From contig NZ_KE384070.1 of NCBI RefSeq assembly GCF_000423665.1, forward strand, positions 98,669 through 162,668: a stretch of 64,000 bases of DNA. The letters are read 5' to 3'. Made by a program: the position numbers and the translations under genes. Under the pieces are notes generated by a model. The model saw nothing but the letters and a program-made list of their open reading frames with translations, ran no database searches and was not told the DNA's origin. This DNA comes from Solirubrobacter soli DSM 22325. GTDB taxonomy: Bacteria; Actinomycetota; Thermoleophilia; Solirubrobacterales; Solirubrobacteraceae. Below, one piece after another: positions 52,900-61,428 of the stretch. Every line of letters starts with the position of its first letter. The stretch's first letter is position 1.

Positions 52900-53641
52900 A
52901 AGCGACTCCTGTGATCTCGTCGATGACATCGACGACGCCCTGGAGCGTGGTGATGAGCGCGCTCAGGGCCTCGACGCTTTCCGGCGGCCCGCCCGGCGTG
53001 CTGAGCTGCAGATCGGGGAGCTGGGCGAGCTTGAGCAACGGCGAGACGAGCCCGAGCAGCACCGTCACCGGCTCGATCGCCTGGGAGAGGTTGTTGGCCG
53101 ACGCCTGCGCGTTCTCCTGCGCGCACTGGAGCGTCTTGAGCAGGTCGTCGTTGCCCGTGGCCGCCTCGAGCCGCAACGTCAGCCCCTGCATCAGGTCGCG
53201 CACGGAGGTCAGCTGCGCCAGCAGGCAGTGCAGCACCGAGCGGATCAGGTTCAGGATGTCGCAGACGAACGGGAGGATCCCGAGCGGCGTGGGGATCAGG
53301 AAGCACGGCGCGATCTCCGCGGCGGCGTCGACGACGTCCTTGATCGCACCAGGCGTCGGCGGCGGGTTGGTGACCAGCGAGACGACCTTGTCCAGCAGCT
53401 TGAGCATCTTCAGCATGCAATCCATCGATGCCAGCAGCGGGGCGACCTGGAGCATCAGGTTGAACGTCATCGAGCAGTCGTTCGGGATCCCTTTCGAGAT
53501 GTCGTTGAACGCCTGCAGGTGACCGCCGGTCGGCAGCTGGATCTTCAGCGGCGTGGGCGACGGGAGCCGGAGCGCCTCGCACGGCTCGAGGTTCAGCGCG
53601 GCCTGCAGATCCGGTTTGACGGGGATGTCGATCGACGGCAT
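52886..53641 (-). CDS. Unknown helical protein in the eCIS spike/baseplate region
   Basis: 251 residues, no family recognised. The first 40 residues are proline- and beta-like (MPSIDIPVKPDLQAALNLEP), the rest long amphipathic helices with several cysteines (CMLK, CDIL, CLLA, CAQE). It occupies the place of the PAAR tip gene (Afp10) but shows no PAAR-like repeats. Start at 53641, one base-pair triplet after the gpV stop. Could be a hub-associated or cargo-docking protein. Confidence 0.7.
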   Translation of the reverse strand: MPSIDIPVKPDLQAALNLEPCEALRLPSPTPLKIQLPTGGHLQAFNDISKGIPNDCSMTFNLMLQVAPLLASMDCMLKMLKLLDKVVSLVTNPPPTPGAIKDVVDAAAEIAPCFLIPTPLGILPFVCDILNLIRSVLHCLLAQLTSVRDLMQGLTLRLEAATGNDDLLKTLQCAQENAQASANNLSQAIEPVTVLLGLVSPLLKLAQLPDLQLSTPGGPPESVEALSALITTLQGVVDVIDEITGVACGAV

Positions 53642-53643
53642 CG

Positions 53644-54192
53644 CTAGACCGGGTTGGGGGTGGGGGAGACGACGCGGGTGACACCGCTGGAACGCAGAGC
53701 GATCGTCGCCGCGTCGAGCACGAGCGTGCCGGCGGCGCGGATCGTGATCTTGCCGTTGGTGAGCACGATCGAATTGCCGTGGGCGTCCTCGATCGCGATC
53801 CCGCCGCGGTTGCCGCCCGCGGTGGGAGTCGAGTCGAGCCACCGGATCGTGTGCCCGTTGACGGAGCGGATCATCCGCTCGCGGACCGACACCGACGGCG
53901 CACCGTCCTGGCCGTTCCAGAGGAAGCCGAGCACGAACGGGTAGTCGACGTCACCGCGCTCGAAGGCCAGCACCGCCTCGTTGCCGACCTCAGGGATGAA
54001 CCACGTGCCGTAGTCGGGCCCGGCCATCGGGCTGACGATCGGCGCCCACCCGCTGAGCGCCTGCTCCGACAGCCACGGGTACTGCACGCGCACGCGCCCC
54101 CAGCCCTCCGGGTCGTCGGTGTCATAGACGGTGCCGATGACCAGCCCCCGTGGAGCGCTCGTCGCGCCGCTTCCATCGTGCAGCACGTTCAT
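53644..54192 (-). CDS. Baseplate spike protein gpV-like (VgrG C-terminal half)
   Basis: 182 residues. LVIGTVYDTDDPEGWGRVRVQYPWLSEQ is the OB-fold of phage gpV/VgrG gp5; WFIPEVGNEAVLAFERGDVDYPFVLGFLWNG is the signature that follows. The tail (HGNSIVLTNGKITIRAAGTLVLDA) is the start of a beta-helix spike. ATG at 54192 overlaps the gpD-like stop (ATGA). Forms the membrane-piercing spike together with the gpD-like protein. Confidence 0.93.
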   Translation of the reverse strand: MNVLHDGSGATSAPRGLVIGTVYDTDDPEGWGRVRVQYPWLSEQALSGWAPIVSPMAGPDYGTWFIPEVGNEAVLAFERGDVDYPFVLGFLWNGQDGAPSVSVRERMIRSVNGHTIRWLDSTPTAGGNRGGIAIEDAHGNSIVLTNGKITIRAAGTLVLDAATIALRSSGVTRVVSPTPNPV

Positions 54193-55397
54193 GAGCGGTG
54201 CTCCTCGCGGCGCGCGGAGAACGTCGTCCGGTAGCCGCTGTCGTTGATCGTGTGCGTGGTCTCCGTGATGAACCACCGCCCGTTGAGCAGGTCGCCGAGG
54301 CCCGCGATCTCGACGGTGCGGCCGGCGCGCAGGTCGGGCAGTCCGACCACGACCCCGGCGGCCTCCGCGAGGTCCTGCACCTGGCGGTGCAGGTAGTCCA
54401 GCGCGACCCGCTTGGCCTGCGCGGCGTCGAACACCGGCACGTCGGTCACGACCTCCTCGCGCCCGATCACGTCGATGAACGGGTGCATGTTCTCGTTGAG
54501 GTCCTTGATGTCCTCGAGCGTCGCCTCGCCCTTGATCTGCTGCTTGGCCTTGCGGTCCCAACCGAGAACGGTGACCTTGCGCACCTGGCGCGCCAGCGAG
54601 ATCGTCGGCTTGAAGCTCACGAGCGACTTGCCCCACTCGAGCTTGTACGTCCGGTCGCGCACCCGGGTCGACGGCCCGAAGTACAGGAACTGCTCGCCCG
54701 TCGTCTTGTCGCGATCGAGGAAGACGTCGTAGCCGAGTCGCCGAGCGCGCTGCATCAAGAAGACGATCGGATACTGGTTGTTCATCAGCACGCAGGGCTG
54801 CGGTGTCTCTCTGCTCTTGGCGGCCGCGTCGGCGCGCACCGTGATGCCGACGCCGGGCCGTCCGGGGGGATGATCGGGGGGCCCGGACAAGTCCTCGGCG
54901 ATCTCGCTGTCCTTGATCGGCTTCTTCGGGTCAGCGGGCCACGAGTAGGTGAACTGCTTGCCGCGGAAGCGGTCGAGCACGTTGAGTCCGCGGACCGTCA
55001 GCCGCGGCGCGCCGGCCTCGGGGAAGTCGGCCTCGAGCGTCGTGATCACCCCGGTGGTCATCACGCGCATGTCGGGCTTGAGGCCCTGGTAGCCCATCCT
55101 CAGCACGAGCTGCGTCCCCGGCTGGATCAGCGGGAAGAGCTTCGACGGCTCCTTGCTGCCCAGGAACATCGGCTGGAGCCGGTCGCCATCCCAGTTGTTG
55201 AAGACCAGGACGAACGAGTCCACCTTGTCCATCGAGTCGTGGTAGGTGACCTCGACCACGTCCTTGACGACGCCGGAGCCGAGCATCGTCGTCGGTCCCT
55301 TGAGCGTGGCGAGCGTCTTTTTCGCGCCCGCGACCTCGACCTCGAACGCCGGCGCGTAGAACGGCTGCGTCAGCGTGTTCAGCGCGATCACGGTCAC
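54189..55397 (-). CDS. Late control protein gpD-like (VgrG N-terminal half)
   Basis: 402 residues from the GTG at 55397, which overlaps the LysM-gene stop (GTGA). Shows the gpD/gp27 hub pattern: FEVEVAG, VVEVTYHDSMDKVDSFVLVFNNWD, LVLRMGYQGL, VRGLNVLDRFRGKQ, and a late LRAGRTVEIAGLGDLLNGRWFITETTHTI. It forms the trimeric hub at the tube base. In Afp/PVC, hub and spike are usually one Afp8 chain; here they are two genes. Confidence 0.9.
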   Translation of the reverse strand: MTVIALNTLTQPFYAPAFEVEVAGAKKTLATLKGPTTMLGSGVVKDVVEVTYHDSMDKVDSFVLVFNNWDGDRLQPMFLGSKEPSKLFPLIQPGTQLVLRMGYQGLKPDMRVMTTGVITTLEADFPEAGAPRLTVRGLNVLDRFRGKQFTYSWPADPKKPIKDSEIAEDLSGPPDHPPGRPGVGITVRADAAAKSRETPQPCVLMNNQYPIVFLMQRARRLGYDVFLDRDKTTGEQFLYFGPSTRVRDRTYKLEWGKSLVSFKPTISLARQVRKVTVLGWDRKAKQQIKGEATLEDIKDLNENMHPFIDVIGREEVVTDVPVFDAAQAKRVALDYLHRQVQDLAEAAGVVVGLPDLRAGRTVEIAGLGDLLNGRWFITETTHTINDSGYRTTFSARREEHRS

Positions 55398-56077
55398 GCG
55401 ACGGCCCTCGGGAGGCGCAGGATCGTTCCCGGCTCGAGTCCGAGCGGGTCGTCGAGGCCGTTGGCGTCGGCGATCAGGCGCCACGCGCCCGGGTCGCCGT
55501 AGGCGGAATAGGCGAGCGACGACACCGTGTCGCCCGCGACCGCGACGCGGGCCTTGGTGTGGTCGGCCGACTTGAGCTTGAGCTGGCGGATCTGGTCGGC
55601 GAGGCTCTTGTACTCGCGCAACTCGACGGTCAGCTTCGCCCGTAGCGGCACGCCCGCGGGATTGAAGAACGTGAACTGCTGGCGGACGCTCGCGACGACG
55701 CACTTGAACACGTTGTTCTCGCGCTTGCCGGGGAACGCCGGGCCGCCCCACGAGAACAGCAGCACCGGCGGCGCGTGCAGGTTGGAGTCGATCTTGATCA
55801 GGTCGTAGAACGCGTCCGTCTTGCCGGTGACCGGCTTCGCCTCACCTCCCGTCCCGTCCTCGGTGGAATCGAAGAAGAGGTCCAGCGTCAGCGTCTCGGT
55901 CTGCCCACGGACGAACTGGATCAAGGGCTGGTCGAGACCCGGGATCGGGACCTCGGCGAGCTGATTGCCCTTGGTCAGCGTGTACTCGCTCGGATTGAAC
56001 TGCACCTCCACGACGCGGCCATGCACCGCGTTCGGGGTGGGAAGCCGTTCGAAGCGGGCGTGCAACACCGCGGTCAT
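55394..56077 (-). CDS. CIS tube-adapter protein with LysM domain (Afp7-like)
   Basis: 227 residues. N-terminal CIS_tube-type domain (VVEVQFNPSEYTLTKGNQLAEVPIPG...TLTLDLFFDST) and C-terminal LysM (VAVAGDTVSSLAYSAYGDPGAWRLIADANGLDDPLGLEPGTILRLP). It joins the inner tube to the hub; the LysM in phage homologues binds within the baseplate rather than to peptidoglycan. ATG at 56077 overlaps the small gene's stop. Confidence 0.92.
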   Translation of the reverse strand: MTAVLHARFERLPTPNAVHGRVVEVQFNPSEYTLTKGNQLAEVPIPGLDQPLIQFVRGQTETLTLDLFFDSTEDGTGGEAKPVTGKTDAFYDLIKIDSNLHAPPVLLFSWGGPAFPGKRENNVFKCVVASVRQQFTFFNPAGVPLRAKLTVELREYKSLADQIRQLKLKSADHTKARVAVAGDTVSSLAYSAYGDPGAWRLIADANGLDDPLGLEPGTILRLPRAVA

Positions 56078-56265
56078 CGGCCGGTCCCCGCTCGCACCGA
56101 CGTCCACATCGACGTGTCCTGGAGCGCGCGCCGGTCGCTCGACTGGCGCTCGGCGACGAGCGGGGCGATCGCGTCCGCGATCGCCGCGTACTGCTCCGGC
56201 CGCGGCAGCGACTGCGGCTCGATCGCCTGCACGCGCGTCTCCAGCTCACCGATCATGACGTCCAC
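56074..56265 (-). CDS. Small eCIS protein (Afp6 position)
   Basis: 63 residues, GTG start at 56265 with GGGAGG eight bases upstream. Opens with MIGELETRVQ (after VDV); it sits in the Afp6 position between the second tube gene and the LysM gene and has a similar length. Family assignment to DUF5908 is plausible but not provable by eye. Stop overlaps the LysM gene start. Confidence 0.65.
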   Translation of the reverse strand: MDVMIGELETRVQAIEPQSLPRPEQYAAIADAIAPLVAERQSSDRRALQDTSMWTSVRAGTGR

Positions 56266-56266
56266 G

Positions 56267-56794
56267 TCAGAGCCTCCCCAGCGACGTGCCGATCGAGCCG
56301 ATCGTCGACGCGATCTCGCCGACCACGCCGAGCGTCTGCACCTTCAGGCCCTCGTGCGCGATCTCGAGCTCCTCGACGGCGAGGCTGCTCTGCCCGGCGA
56401 TCAGGTTCGGGCCGATCCAGCGGATCGGGATCCCGCGCCGGAAGCGCCAGCTCGAGACGACGTCGCCGCCCTCCCCGAGCAGCTCGATCACGCCGTCTCG
56501 GCGCTTGCCGATGCCACGCAGGTACGCCTCATGCCACTTCCACAGGTCCGGGCTGATTCCCGCGCCGCGCTTGAGCCGGATGTTGCCCCCCGCGATCGGC
56601 CCGGGGAACTTCAGGACTCCGTCGTTGCGCCCGCCCTCGCGGTATTCCTCCACGCGCATCGTGGACTCGAGCCCGACGCACTCGCTGAAGCCGCCGCCGG
56701 GCGGCGGTGCGACGCTCGTCAGGATCGCACTGCCGGGTTTGGCCGTGTCGATCAGTCGGACGTTGAAGTTGAAGCCGCCGACGGCCACGATCAC
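56267..56794 (-). CDS. Inner tube protein (T4 gp19/Hcp-like), second copy
   Basis: 175 residues, GTG start at 56794 overlapping the sheath stop (GTGA). Signature GGFSECVGLESTMRVEEYREGG...LKFPGPIAGGNIRLKRGAG...WKWHEAYLRG...IPIRWIGPNL is the gp19-like tube pattern. This copy, next to the hub genes, is likely the tube initiator (Afp5-like), whereas the copy at 58869 is likely the main tube. Confidence 0.88.
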   Translation of the reverse strand: MIVAVGGFNFNVRLIDTAKPGSAILTSVAPPPGGGFSECVGLESTMRVEEYREGGRNDGVLKFPGPIAGGNIRLKRGAGISPDLWKWHEAYLRGIGKRRDGVIELLGEGGDVVSSWRFRRGIPIRWIGPNLIAGQSSLAVEELEIAHEGLKVQTLGVVGEIASTIGSIGTSLGRL

Positions 56795-58872
56795 ACGCTC
56801 CGCTCGGGGGTCGCGCGGATCTCGAGGCGGTCCGCGGTGCGGACGACCTGCAGGAGGATCACCTCGGCCGGTGGCTGGGCCGCGACCCCGACGTTCACGA
56901 CGACTTCGCCCGCCGCGCGGTCACCGCCGTCGACGTCGACGAAGAACGACGCCTCAGGCGTGTCGCCGGCGAACGCCCCGTCCTCCCACATGCTCTCCAG
57001 CAGCCCGGTGATCGCGGTCGCGAGGGTGCGGTCCAGGCCGGGGCTCGCCGGTTCGAAGACGCTCCACGCGAGCCCGGCGCGCAGCGTGCGCTCGATCTGC
57101 AGGAACAGCCTGCGGACGGCGAGGAAGCGCCACGTCGTGTCGCTCGACGCGACGGTGCGCGCGCCGAGGACGACGATGCCTCGCGCCGGCCGTGCTCGCA
57201 GGGCGTTGATGCCCGCGTCGTTGAGCGCCGCGTGGGCCGCGTCGTCGAAGCTGACGTCGACGTCGTGGACCCAAGCGAGGGAGCGGTTCGCCGGCGACAG
57301 CCACGGTCCGGCCTCGGCATCGACCCGGCCCATCAGGCCGGCGGCGTGACCGCACGGCGGCACGCGCCGCAGGCGGCCTGACGGGGCGATCGGTTGCCGC
57401 GGACCGGCGGCGAGCGGGTCGACGACGAGCACCCACGGCGCATACATGGCCGCGAAGCCCGAGTCGAAGCGCGAACGCCACGCGATCAGCGCCGGCACGT
57501 CGAGCCCGGTCGGCAGGTCCAGCAGCGCGATGCGATCGGCGCGGCGCTCGCAATGGTCGATGATCGACTGCTGGGCGAGTGCGATCTCAGCGCGGCTGAA
57601 GCCGGGGAACGACTCGCTCACCTCGGCGACGAGCCGGTCTGGCGGCGGCGCGGGCGGCGGACACGGCAGGCACGGATCGACCTCGACCGGCTCGGGAACG
57701 TCGATACGTGCCGTGACGGGTTCACCGACGAGATCGGGCACCGCGACGATTCCCGGCTCGTCGACCGTGACGAACGAGGCCAGTCCGCGCCCGTTCTCGA
57801 GCACATCGTCGCCGATCAGATCGGCGCGTCCCAGGGCGGCGGTCCCGTCGCGCCCGCCGGTCAGCGCGAGCCAGCCCGTCGTGTCCGGCAGCCCGGTGCC
57901 GAGCACGGTGCCGCGGACGAGCGCGGAGCTCGCCAGCACGTCGGGTGCGAAGCGCGGATGGCCCGGCGCGAGGCTGAGTCCTTCGAAGATCTCGCGCAAG
58001 GCGCCGCGCTCGCGCACCGAGAGCGTGAACCGCAGCGCCTCGACCCGCAGCGGCTTGGCCGGGTTCACGACCGCCAGCGGCGACGCCCACGTCAAGACGG
58101 CGCGCGCCGGGTCGATCGCCTCGATCACGTTCTCGGTCGAGACGAGCGGGCCGCCGCCGTCTTGGCTGATGCGCACGCGGTCGCCGACGACGAAGCCGTC
58201 GACTGCCGCGACCCGGGTCGCGGCGGCGCTCGCGGGCCCGGCCACGCTCGTCGTCGCCGCGGCGTAGCGCGGCGTGGCGAGCACGCTCACGTGGTTGCCC
58301 CACGCCCCAGGGCTCGACGCCGTCAGCTCCAACACGGGCAGGGCGCCCAGGTCGCTGAGGACCGTGCCGGCGCGGCCCGCCCCAGTCGCGACGTGCACCG
58401 TGGCCGGCGCGGTGAGATCGACGTCGGGATGGAGCGGTCGATCCCATGTCACTCGCGCGCTCACGGGATCGACGGCCACGACGAGGTGCATCCAGGTCCG
58501 CGCGGCCTGTTCGACCGCGACGACGGCCCCGATCACCAGCCCGTCGAGCGCCGCGACGATCGAACTGCGCCGGTCGGCCGGCTGGGCGCCGGTCAGCGTC
58601 GTCTCGTGCACCGGCGCGGCCACCCGCACCACCCACGCGGCGCGCCCGCCGTTGTCGAGCCAGCCCTTGGCCGCATAGGCGCCGAGGCCGTTGGCGATGA
58701 AACCACCGAACGCGGCCTGCAGCTGCGGCCACGAAGTGATCCGCACGGGCGTGTCGACGGGCCCGCGCTCGAAGACGCCGACCAGGCCGACGGTGTCGAC
58801 CCGGACCGGGTCGAGCGGGGCGGGCTCGTCGCTGAGCGCGACGTAGACCCCGGGTGCGATGCCGGCGCTCAT
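56791..58872 (-). CDS. Tail sheath protein, second copy
   Basis: 693 residues. N-terminal IAPGVYVALSDEPAPLDPVRVDTVGLVGVFERGPVDTPVRITSW and FGGFIANGLGAYAAKGWLDNGGRAAWVVRV match the sheath family. The C-terminal domain (LRAGLAWSVFEP, LLESMWEDGAFAGDTPEASFFVDVD) is also typical. It is more divergent than the copy at 59329 and has a Pro/Cys insert (CLPCPPPAPPPD) near 450. Probably the baseplate-proximal sheath ring. Start overlaps the tube stop. Confidence 0.9.
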   Translation of the reverse strand: MSAGIAPGVYVALSDEPAPLDPVRVDTVGLVGVFERGPVDTPVRITSWPQLQAAFGGFIANGLGAYAAKGWLDNGGRAAWVVRVAAPVHETTLTGAQPADRRSSIVAALDGLVIGAVVAVEQAARTWMHLVVAVDPVSARVTWDRPLHPDVDLTAPATVHVATGAGRAGTVLSDLGALPVLELTASSPGAWGNHVSVLATPRYAAATTSVAGPASAAATRVAAVDGFVVGDRVRISQDGGGPLVSTENVIEAIDPARAVLTWASPLAVVNPAKPLRVEALRFTLSVRERGALREIFEGLSLAPGHPRFAPDVLASSALVRGTVLGTGLPDTTGWLALTGGRDGTAALGRADLIGDDVLENGRGLASFVTVDEPGIVAVPDLVGEPVTARIDVPEPVEVDPCLPCPPPAPPPDRLVAEVSESFPGFSRAEIALAQQSIIDHCERRADRIALLDLPTGLDVPALIAWRSRFDSGFAAMYAPWVLVVDPLAAGPRQPIAPSGRLRRVPPCGHAAGLMGRVDAEAGPWLSPANRSLAWVHDVDVSFDDAAHAALNDAGINALRARPARGIVVLGARTVASSDTTWRFLAVRRLFLQIERTLRAGLAWSVFEPASPGLDRTLATAITGLLESMWEDGAFAGDTPEASFFVDVDGGDRAAGEVVVNVGVAAQPPAEVILLQVVRTADRLEIRATPERSV

Positions 58873-59315
58873 ACCGGAACGATGTCCACCCGCTCGACAC
58901 AGATCTCGATCGACTCGATCGCGACCTCGTTGGTCGTCGCATTCATCGCCGGGCCCTCCCACTTGCACACCCAGCCTTCGACGAACCTCCAGCGGACCAC
59001 AGGCTGCTGTTCCTCGTCCCGGAGCACGATCGCGCCGGCCTTGCGCTCGGGCGCGCCGTTGACAACCGTCAGGTACCAGTTCCACAGCTCCAGGTTCTGC
59101 GTGAAGCCGCGGCGGAGCTGGATGTTCCCGTACTTCGTCAGCCCGGGCAGCTTGAGCACGTGCAGCTGCGTCGAGTTGCCCTCGCGGTACTCGATCGGGT
59201 CGGTCGTGAACGTCAGCCCGCTGGACTCGCGGAAGCCGGCGACGTTCGTGTTGTCGATCTCGACCGCGAAGTTGAAGCCGCGGTACGGATCGACGCGTTC
59301 ACCCGTGGTGGGCAT
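58869..59315 (-). CDS. Inner tube protein (T4 gp19/Hcp-like), first copy
   Basis: 148 residues. PYRGFNFAVEIDNTNVAGFRESSGLTFTTDPIEYREGN...LKLPGLTKYGNIQLRRGFTQNLELWNWY is the conserved gp19-like tube pattern. Lies directly after the main sheath gene (13-base gap), so it is likely the major hollow tube subunit through which cargo is carried. Confidence 0.93.
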   Translation of the reverse strand: MPTTGERVDPYRGFNFAVEIDNTNVAGFRESSGLTFTTDPIEYREGNSTQLHVLKLPGLTKYGNIQLRRGFTQNLELWNWYLTVVNGAPERKAGAIVLRDEEQQPVVRWRFVEGWVCKWEGPAMNATTNEVAIESIEICVERVDIVPV

Positions 59316-59328
59316 CGCTCATGGCCTC

Positions 59329-61419
59329 CTAGATCTCCTGGACCGACGAGCCGCCCAGCCACTGGGCGATCCGGATGATCACGAACTCGGCGGGCCGCAC
59401 CGGCGCGATGCCGATCTCCATGATCAGCCGGCCGTTGAGGATGTCGTCCTCGAACATCGTCGTGCGATCGACCCGTACGAAGAACGCCTCCTCGGGCTTT
59501 GAGCCCATCAGCGCGCCGTCGCGCCAGACACTGGTGAGGAACAGCGTCACGCTGTCGCGCAGGCGCGCCCACAGCCGCTCGTCGTTGGGCTCGAAGACCG
59601 CCCATTGCGTGCCCTCGTCGAGCGACTCCTCGATGAAGATGAACAGCCGCCGGACGTTGACGTAATTCCACTCCCGCGCGCTGGTCGCGCAGCGGGCGCC
59701 GAAGATCCGGTAGCCGCGCTGCACCGAGGTGAAGTCGCGGATCACGTTGATGTTGAGCGGGTTCAGCAGTTCCTGGGTCCCGCGGGAGACGACCGTCTCG
59801 ACGCCGAGGATGCCGCGGAGCACCTCGTTCGCCGGCGCCTTGTGGACTCCGCGCGTGTTGTCGACGCGTGCGTACACGCCGAGGATGTGGCCGCTCGGGG
59901 GAACCGGGATCGGCGTTCCCGGATGCAGCGGGTCGTCGATCACGACCCGGGGGTAGTAGAGGGCGGCGTACTCGGTGTCGTAGCGGCTGCGCTGCGCCTG
60001 GATCTGGGGCAGCGTCGCGGGTGTGTTGGCGGTGCCGCGCACGGGGTCGAGGACCGCGAAACGGTCCATCAACCGCTCGCACTGGTCCTTGAGCGCGTTC
60101 TGCACGGCCTGCGACGTCAGCCCGGGTGCGGCGAGGATCGCGATCTCGTCGACGTCCTCCAGCGCCAGCAGCCCGGTCTTGCGGTTGGGGCCGTTGTCGA
60201 CGCCGAGCACGTCAGGGTCGGTCGGGACGACGTCCGAGCCGCCGCTCAGCGAAGCGGCCAGCCCGTCCGCCGCGCACGGATACATGAGCGGGTTGTTCGC
60301 CGCAGGCGCGGCGCCGGTGACCTGGACGAGGTTCGAGGCCGCGAGCTGGTCGACGTAGTAGCGGCCGGGGATGTTCTCGAGCGTGAGCCCGTCGTAGCGC
60401 TCCGACACCGTGACGCGCTCCACCGGGTCCTGGTAGGAGATCGAGAGCGCGAACTCGCACGTCGAGACGCGGGTCGCTGTCGCGGGCGCCTCCGGCGCGA
60501 AGTCGGCCGCCGCGAGGGGCCCTCCGTCGAGCACGAGGACCGGGCCGTCGATGGCGGCGATCCGGCGGTACCGCTTGGTGTTGCCGCGATCGATCTCGAC
60601 CCACGCCCCGACGTAGAACGCCGCCGTGGAGACGAGCTGGATCCGGTTGTTGCCCGCCGCGCCGCTGATGAAGGCGGAGAAGTCCGAGCGCGCCGCCGAG
60701 ACGTGGGCGGGGGCGATCGCGATGTCGCGGCCCCACACGCCCGGGCTCGTGGCTTGCAGCGTGAACGTGTTCGGCTCGGGATCGGTCGGGTTCGCGTTGG
60801 CCGCCGGCAAGCCGGTGCCGTCGATGCCACCCGCGGCGGCGACGTTGGTGAGCACGACGGTGCGCGCCGCCTCGAACACGTCGGTGGTCGAGATCGCGTT
60901 GTTGAAGGTGACCCGGCCGGTGTCGCGATTGATCGCTGTGATCGTCAGCACGGCCGACGTGGTGGTCACGCCGTCGCGCACCATCCGCAGCCGGGCCGTG
61001 GTGCCGACCTGGAGGCCGCGCACGGTGCGCAGCGTCGCCTTGTCACGGTCGGCGACCGGCGTCAGCACCGTGTCAGCCGCCAACCGCGTGACGATGCCGC
61101 CGGTGAGCGTGACGTTCGCCTGCGCCGCGCCCGCGCCGGCGACGCGCGCGACGAACGCGCGCCGACCGCCATTGTCGAAGAAGCCGCGCATCGCGCTCGG
61201 CAGGTACTGCAAGCCGTCGAACGTGCTGCCGAAGTCGAACACGCCGCCGAACGCGCGGACGAACTCCGGATAGCTGGTCACGAACGTCGGCGGGCCCTCG
61301 ATCGGGCCACGCCGCGTCACACCGACGAAGCCCGCTGTGCTCGTCCCGACGGCCGCGATCGGCGGAGGGCCGCTCGGGACCTCTTGGATGTACACACCGG
61401 GCGCGAGGTATTCAGGCAT
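59329..61419 (-). CDS. Tail sheath protein, main copy
   Basis: 696 residues from the ATG at 61419, with GAGGAG five bases upstream. N-terminal YLAPGVYIQEVPSGPPPIAAVGTSTAGFVG and GFFDNGGRRAFVARVAG; C-terminal GTQWAVFEPNDERLWARLRDSVTLFLTSVWRDGAL...FVRVDRTTM, full sheath signatures. A central insert of about 250 beta-rich residues would project from the tube surface. Forms the contractile outer cylinder. Confidence 0.95.
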   Translation of the reverse strand: MPEYLAPGVYIQEVPSGPPPIAAVGTSTAGFVGVTRRGPIEGPPTFVTSYPEFVRAFGGVFDFGSTFDGLQYLPSAMRGFFDNGGRRAFVARVAGAGAAQANVTLTGGIVTRLAADTVLTPVADRDKATLRTVRGLQVGTTARLRMVRDGVTTTSAVLTITAINRDTGRVTFNNAISTTDVFEAARTVVLTNVAAAGGIDGTGLPAANANPTDPEPNTFTLQATSPGVWGRDIAIAPAHVSAARSDFSAFISGAAGNNRIQLVSTAAFYVGAWVEIDRGNTKRYRRIAAIDGPVLVLDGGPLAAADFAPEAPATATRVSTCEFALSISYQDPVERVTVSERYDGLTLENIPGRYYVDQLAASNLVQVTGAAPAANNPLMYPCAADGLAASLSGGSDVVPTDPDVLGVDNGPNRKTGLLALEDVDEIAILAAPGLTSQAVQNALKDQCERLMDRFAVLDPVRGTANTPATLPQIQAQRSRYDTEYAALYYPRVVIDDPLHPGTPIPVPPSGHILGVYARVDNTRGVHKAPANEVLRGILGVETVVSRGTQELLNPLNINVIRDFTSVQRGYRIFGARCATSAREWNYVNVRRLFIFIEESLDEGTQWAVFEPNDERLWARLRDSVTLFLTSVWRDGALMGSKPEEAFFVRVDRTTMFEDDILNGRLIMEIGIAPVRPAEFVIIRIAQWLGGSSVQEI

Positions 61420-61428
61420 GCACACTCC

